A stretch of 64,000 bases of DNA, taken from the NCBI RefSeq assembly GCF_008297975.1, contig NZ_VLNY01000003.1, forward strand, positions 62,001 through 126,000. Direction: 5' to 3'. The translations under genes were made by a program, and so were the position numbers. Under the pieces are notes generated by a model that saw only the letters and a list, made by a program, of their open reading frames with translations, made no database searches and was not told the DNA's origin. Shown here piece by piece: positions 59,253 to 64,000 of this stretch; positions within the stretch are counted from its first letter, which is position 1; each line of letters begins with the position of its first letter. The stretch comes from Antrihabitans cavernicola. GTDB taxonomy: Bacteria; Actinomycetota; Actinomycetes; Mycobacteriales; Mycobacteriaceae.

Positions 59253-60515
59253 TTGCCCGGTGGATTGCGGGTGGTCACCGAGCATGTACCCGGCGTCCGA
59301 TCGGCGTCGGTGGGTGTCTGGGTCGGCGTCGGCTCTCGCGACGAGGGCCGGTCGGTGGCGGGTGCCGCACATTTTCTCGAACACCTGTTGTTCAAATCGA
59401 CGCCGACGCGCAGTGCCCTCGACATCGCCGAGGTGATGGATTCGGTCGGCGGCGAGCTCAATGCGTTCACGTCGAAGGAGCAGACCTGCTTCTACGCGCA
59501 CGTGATCGACGACGATCTGGCGTTGGCCGTCGACCTGGTCTCCGATGTCGTGCTGCGGGGGCAATGCCGCAGCTCCGACGTCGATGTGGAGCGTCAGGTG
59601 GTGCTGGAAGAGATTTCCATGCGCGACGACGATCCTGAAGATCTGCTCGGCGATGCGTTTCTCGGTGCCATGTTCGGCGACCATCAGATCGGTCGACCCA
59701 TCATCGGCACCGTCGATTCGATCGAGTCGATGACGCGTGCGCAGCTCAGTTCCTTCCACACCCGGCGCTACACGCCTGATCGCATGGTGGTCGCTGTTGC
59801 GGGCAACATCGAGCACGAGCACACGGTGGAGATCGTGCGTCGCGCATTCGGCAGTCGACTGGAAAAGGGTGTCGAGCCTGCACCCCGTCGCGAAGGCACG
59901 ATTCGGCTCCGCACCGATCCGACCTTGAGCCTGACCACGCGCGACAGCGAACAGGTCCACATATCGTTGGGTGTCCGCGCATTCGGGCGGCACGAAGGCA
60001 AGCATCGGTGGCCGCTCTCGGTGCTCAACACCGCCGTCGGTGGTGGTCTGAGTTCGCGGCTGTTCCAACAGATTCGCGAAGAGCGCGGCCTGGCGTACTC
60101 GGTGTACTCGAGCGTCGACACGTTCGCCGACACTGGTGCGTTCTCCGTCTACGCCGCGTGCCAGCCGGAGAATCTTGCCGAGGTGGCAACGTTGTCTCGC
60201 GATGTGCTCGCCGAGGTCGCGTCGACAGGGATCACTGATGCCGAATGTGCCCGGGCCAAGGGTTCGTTGCGCGGGGGATTGGTGTTGGGACTGGAGGATT
60301 CGGGTTCGCGGATGAACCGGATCGGGCGCAGTGAGCTGAACTACGGCAACCATCGCAGCATCTCGGAAACCCTGACGCGCATCGACGCCGTCACCACCGA
60401 GCAGGTGCGCGAAGTAGCCGCCGAGCTGCTTGCCCGCCCCTTCGGCGCTGCCGTCGTCGGGCCGTACAAGCGCACGAAAGATCTCCCCGCCGCTGTGCGG
60501 AATCTCGTCAGCTGA
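59253..60515 (+). CDS. pepR: M16-family zinc metalloprotease (PepR-like)
   Basis: A 420-residue (or slightly longer) pitrilysin-type peptidase. The zinc site is HFLEHLLF (H-x-x-E-H) with the distal Glu in VVLEEISMRDDDPED; VGGGLSSRLFQQIREERGLAYSVYS is the second-domain signature. The start is unsure: the frame has no ATG or GTG after the pnp terminator. TTG 59253 (LPGGLRVV) is used but cuts the expected first beta strand (VRRTLLPGG); CTG 59229 with GGAG upstream, or an error/frameshift around the out-of-frame ATG 59221, are alternatives. Role unknown; the neighbour of pnp as in mycobacteria. Confidence 0.85.
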   Translation: MPGGLRVVTEHVPGVRSASVGVWVGVGSRDEGRSVAGAAHFLEHLLFKSTPTRSALDIAEVMDSVGGELNAFTSKEQTCFYAHVIDDDLALAVDLVSDVVLRGQCRSSDVDVERQVVLEEISMRDDDPEDLLGDAFLGAMFGDHQIGRPIIGTVDSIESMTRAQLSSFHTRRYTPDRMVVAVAGNIEHEHTVEIVRRAFGSRLEKGVEPAPRREGTIRLRTDPTLSLTTRDSEQVHISLGVRAFGRHEGKHRWPLSVLNTAVGGGLSSRLFQQIREERGLAYSVYSSVDTFADTGAFSVYAACQPENLAEVATLSRDVLAEVASTGITDAECARAKGSLRGGLVLGLEDSGSRMNRIGRSELNYGNHRSISETLTRIDAVTTEQVREVAAELLARPFGAAVVGPYKRTKDLPAAVRNLVS

Positions 60516-60527
60516 GCCGCCCCTTTT

Positions 60528-60593
60528 GCGGTGATCACGAGCAAAGGGTCGCAATCCGAGCGCGGATCGCCACCATTTGCTCGTGATCACCGC
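60528..60593 (+). repeat. Long inverted repeat between pepR and the alcohol dehydrogenase
   Basis: Perfect 18-bp arms (60528-60545 and 60576-60593, GCGGTGATCACGAGCAAA and its complement) around a 30-nt centre that is itself an imperfect palindrome (CAATCCG-AGCG-CGGAT). It may serve as a transcript end for pepR or be a dispersed palindromic repeat. It fills most of the 96-nt gap. Confidence 0.65.
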
Positions 60594-60598
60594 GGAAG

Positions 60599-60604
60599 TA
60601 GGGT
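60599..60604 (+). promoter_or_regulatory. -10 element of the alcohol dehydrogenase gene
   Basis: TAGGGT 7 nt before the ATG at 60612; leaderless type. Confidence 0.5.
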
Positions 60605-60611
60605 GGCTGGC

Positions 60612-61718
60612 ATGCTGATTCGCGGTGCAGTACTGGAGGAGATCGGACGGTCGCGGCCGTTTGCCATGTCGACGCCGATCACGATTTCGGAGCTCGAACT
60701 CGACGATCCCGGTCCCGGCGAACTGCTGATTCGCATCGAGGCAGCGGGCCTGTGCCATTCGGATCTGTCTGTGGTGGACGGTAATCGGGTCCGTCCGGTT
60801 CCGATGCTGCTCGGCCATGAGGCGGCCGGACTGATCGAGCAGATCGGTGCGGGTGTCGACGACGTGCGTGTCGGTGGACGCGTCGTGATGACGTTCCTGC
60901 CACGGTGCGGCGACTGCGACGGCTGTGCCACCGACGGACGGATGCCGTGCGTGACGGGCAGCGGCACCAACAATGCGGGGACGCTGCTCGGAGGCAGCCG
61001 CAAGCTGCATCGCGACGGCGTCGACGTGCATCACCACCTCGGTGTTTCCGGTTTCGCGACGCACGCGGTGGTCGATCGCAAGTCCGTCGTACCGGTCGAC
61101 GACGACGTTCCCGCTGACATCGCCGCAGTCCTCGGTTGCGCAGTACTCACCGGGGGTGGCGCAATCCTCAACGCGGGCAAGCCGTCCCAGGGCGACTCGA
61201 TCATGGTGGTCGGCCTCGGAGGCGTGGGCATGGCCGCCGTATTGACGGCGGTGTCGCTCGGGCTGGGCGAGGTGATCGGTGTCGACGGTGTTGCCGAGAA
61301 GTTGGCGACGGCGACCGAACTCGGTGCCACCCAGGTCTACTCGCCGGCAGAGTTGGTGGAGCGTGGCATCACAGCCGATCTGGTCATCGAAGCGGCAGGC
61401 AACGCCCGCGCCTTCGAAACCGCAGTTGCCGCAACAGCTCCCGGCGGTACCACCGTGACAGTCGGATTACCCGCGCCCGATGCGGTGTCGTCCATTTCCC
61501 CGCTCGGTCTGGTGGCGCAAGCCCGCGCCATCATCGGCAGCTACCTCGGCTCGGCCGTCCCGGCGCGCGATATTCCGAAGTACGCGCAACTGTGGCGTGA
61601 CGGAAAGTTGCCGGTCGAGAAGCTGATCAGCTCGCGTATCACCCTCGATCAGATCAACGAGGGCATGGACGAACTCGCTGACGGGCATGCGATCCGTCAG
61701 GTGATCGTGTTCGAGTAA
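60612..61718 (+). CDS. Zinc-dependent alcohol dehydrogenase (MDR superfamily)
   Basis: A 368-residue class III-like dehydrogenase. Catalytic zinc ligands: Cys in EAAGLCHSDLSV, His-Glu in LLGHEAAG, and Cys in AVLGCAVLTGGG. The structural zinc lobe has CGDCDGCATDGRMPC (four Cys). The NAD loop is VVGLGGVGMAAVL, ending in Asp (GVDGV), which favours NAD. Oxidises an alcohol, perhaps mycothiol-formaldehyde adducts as in MscR or other substrates; that is not resolved. ATG 60612 is favoured by TAGGGT-N7 over an upstream GTG inside the palindrome. Confidence 0.88.
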   Translation: MLIRGAVLEEIGRSRPFAMSTPITISELELDDPGPGELLIRIEAAGLCHSDLSVVDGNRVRPVPMLLGHEAAGLIEQIGAGVDDVRVGGRVVMTFLPRCGDCDGCATDGRMPCVTGSGTNNAGTLLGGSRKLHRDGVDVHHHLGVSGFATHAVVDRKSVVPVDDDVPADIAAVLGCAVLTGGGAILNAGKPSQGDSIMVVGLGGVGMAAVLTAVSLGLGEVIGVDGVAEKLATATELGATQVYSPAELVERGITADLVIEAAGNARAFETAVAATAPGGTTVTVGLPAPDAVSSISPLGLVAQARAIIGSYLGSAVPARDIPKYAQLWRDGKLPVEKLISSRITLDQINEGMDELADGHAIRQVIVFE

Positions 61719-61721
61719 GGC

Positions 61722-62216
61722 TCAGCGTTCGGGCGTGAACTCGATCCACGCCTGCGGAATGTCGAACCGCGACGCCGTCTTCTCGAGGCTGCGTTCGAAG
61801 AGCCGCATCCCCAGACTCCAGTTGGCGGCGACGATGTCGTCCGCGGTCTGGCATTCCGATTCCGGCAGGATGCGCCCGATCGCACGCACCGACGGTCCCA
61901 TGGGCTTTCCCCGGAAGCCGGAGGGCACCAGGACGGCGTGCGGGTTGTTGCGCAGCCGCTTCACTTTGAACGAGTTCCCATCGGTTCGCACGTACAACTT
62001 GCCGTCGGCAACTCCGTGATTGATCGGGCTCGGCACGGCTTCCCCGGAACGCTTGTAGGTGACCAGGACGACCTGTCGGGTTCTGAGGAAGCCGTCGAAG
62101 TCGATACCTGTCGGCGTTTGCGCTGCTACGTCGAATGCTCGCTTGTCGCGCAGCGTGTCCAGCAATCGGTATTGGACGGCGGTCACCCTGGTGATCAGTT
62201 GCTGTCCTCGAGCCAT
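61722..62216 (-). CDS. PPOX-class F420-dependent oxidoreductase
   Basis: A 164-residue split-barrel protein. FDGFLRTRQVVLVTYKRSGEAVPSPINHGV and GKLYVRTDGNSFKVKRLRNNPHAVLVPSGF form the typical F420-binding face (Lys in SFKVKRLRN). Likely reduces or oxidises an unknown small molecule with F420, or is an F420-binding storage-like protein. Convergent with the alcohol dehydrogenase (3 nt apart). Start ATG 62216; longer frame upstream has no support. Confidence 0.82.
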   Translation of the reverse strand: MARGQQLITRVTAVQYRLLDTLRDKRAFDVAAQTPTGIDFDGFLRTRQVVLVTYKRSGEAVPSPINHGVADGKLYVRTDGNSFKVKRLRNNPHAVLVPSGFRGKPMGPSVRAIGRILPESECQTADDIVAANWSLGMRLFERSLEKTASRFDIPQAWIEFTPER

Positions 62217-62284
62217 GAGTGCTCCGATTCGTTCGCCGTGCTTCGAGGGTAGGTCCGAGGGCCCTGCAGGTGCGCGATGCGTAG

Positions 62285-63527
<1,243 letters not shown>

Positions 63528-63531
<4 letters not shown>

Positions 63532-63959
63532 GCACCCTTCTGGTTGTTCATCACACCTCGTCGCCTGCGACGCGGGAGCTGCTCGAGGCCGTGTTGAAGG
63601 GCGCGCACGATCCTGACATCACGGGGGTCGAGGTACGGCACGTTCCCGCATTGTCTGCGACCGCCGCCGATTTCCTTGCCGCCGACGGCTATCTGTTCGG
63701 CACCTCCGCGAACTTCGGCTACATGTCGGGGGCGTTGAAGCATTTCTTCGACACCGTCTACTACCCATGCCTCGACGAGGTGGCAGGACGGCCATACGGC
63801 CTGTGGGTGCACGGGAACAACGACACCGCGGGAGCGGTCCGATCGGTGGACAAGATCGTCACCGGCCTGGCTTTGCAGCAAGCTGCAGCAACGGTCGAGA
63901 TCACCGGACCCATCGATACCGCGAACGACTCTACGAACTCGGTGCCACGGTGGCCGTGA
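63528..63959 (+). CDS. Flavodoxin-fold NAD(P)H-dependent oxidoreductase, probable C-terminal frameshift
   Basis: A 143-residue flavodoxin-like protein: LLVVHHTSSPATRELLEAVLKGA (phosphate loop), AADGYLFGTSANFGYMSGALKHFFDTVY (the flavin-stacking and WrbA/YLR011-like block) and YGLWVHGNNDTAGAVRSVDKI. The last 12 residues (NDSTNSVPRWP region) do not fit the family, while the +1/-1 frame continues with RERLYELGATVAVTVAGE to a stop at 63974-63976. A one-base shift near 63930 would give a normal end. FMN-binding reductase of unknown substrate; ATGA overlap with the upstream gene. Confidence 0.75.
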
Positions 63960-64000
63960 CAGTCGCCGGCGAGTAAGCGCCGGTCTGCCCCTATTTCTTA

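Noticed and set aside
59221-59436. A 71-residue gene starting at ATG 59221
   Set aside because: Cys-rich frame overlapping the conserved pepR frame, with no family resemblance; noted only as evidence for the start problem.
56873-59470. 865-residue open frame opposite pnp
   Set aside because: Repetitive Gly/Arg/Asp/His translation typical of the antisense of a high-GC gene; pnp on the plus strand has full domain support.

Overview
The window looks like a chromosomal segment of a high-GC mycolic-acid actinomycete, most likely Rhodococcus or a close Nocardiaceae relative. The evidence is mycothione reductase, several F420/PPOX-type proteins, PptT, EfpA-like and DUF222-HNH proteins. In addition, from about 9.1 kb to 63.1 kb the housekeeping gene order largely follows the Mycobacterium tuberculosis block running from mapB through mtr, mqo, cysG, efpA, proS, nusA, infB, pptT, truB, ribF, rpsO, pnp and pepR to dapB. 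No tRNA, rRNA, insertion sequence, prophage or CRISPR array was seen.

Layout. 1-4.0 kb: a phosphonate (2-aminoethylphosphonate type) use cluster with a solute-binding protein, a phosphonatase-like HAD hydrolase and an FAD oxidoreductase on the minus strand. A PhnZ-like HD protein and a GntR/UTRA regulator are on the plus strand. Two copies of a PhnF-type operator lie in the divergent promoter. 4.0-9.0 kb: accessory genes (ArsR/MFS pair, methyltransferase, secreted beta-propeller, luciferase-like oxidoreductase). 9.1-24.5 kb: map, then cobalamin genes (cobQ; later a riboswitch, a chelatase AAA/VWA protein, cobO, cobB, cobE-like, cysG) broken by a GntR-ABC operon, mycothione reductase and mqo. 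24.5-30.7 kb: EfpA-like transporter, DDN-like protein, an HNH-DUF222 protein, a uridine-kinase-like protein, a TetR/SnoaL pair and yaaA. 30.8-39.7 kb: proS and an accessory stretch with an acyl-CoA dehydrogenase and two TetR modules with well-formed operators. 39.9-50.7 kb: the rimP-nusA-ylxR-infB-DUF503-rbfA-nrnA-dinF-pptH-pptT-truB translation and cofactor operon. 50.7-55.1 kb: a polytopic membrane protein, an MntR-type regulator and a PAS/secreted GH1 pair. 55.2-64 kb: ribF, rpsO, pnp, pepR, an alcohol dehydrogenase, a PPOX protein, dapB, a small membrane protein and a flavodoxin-fold protein.

How genes work together. The phosphonate genes suggest uptake, oxidation to an aldehyde and C-P cleavage under GntR control. 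The cobalamin genes after the riboswitch are nearly all overlapping or tightly spaced and look like one operon. Many genes start exactly 6-8 nt after a TANNNT hexamer with no ribosome binding site, so leaderless mRNAs appear common.

Items most worth a second look: a pair of related palindromic elements sitting in-frame inside two unrelated genes (20.1 and 50.7 kb); the perfectly symmetric yaaA/proS promoter palindrome; the phosphonate module and its operators; three TetR genes with clear operators; a 19-bp triplication at the nrnA/dinF junction; a coupled PAS-GH1 pair; and two gene ends or starts (pepR start, last gene) that do not read normally.
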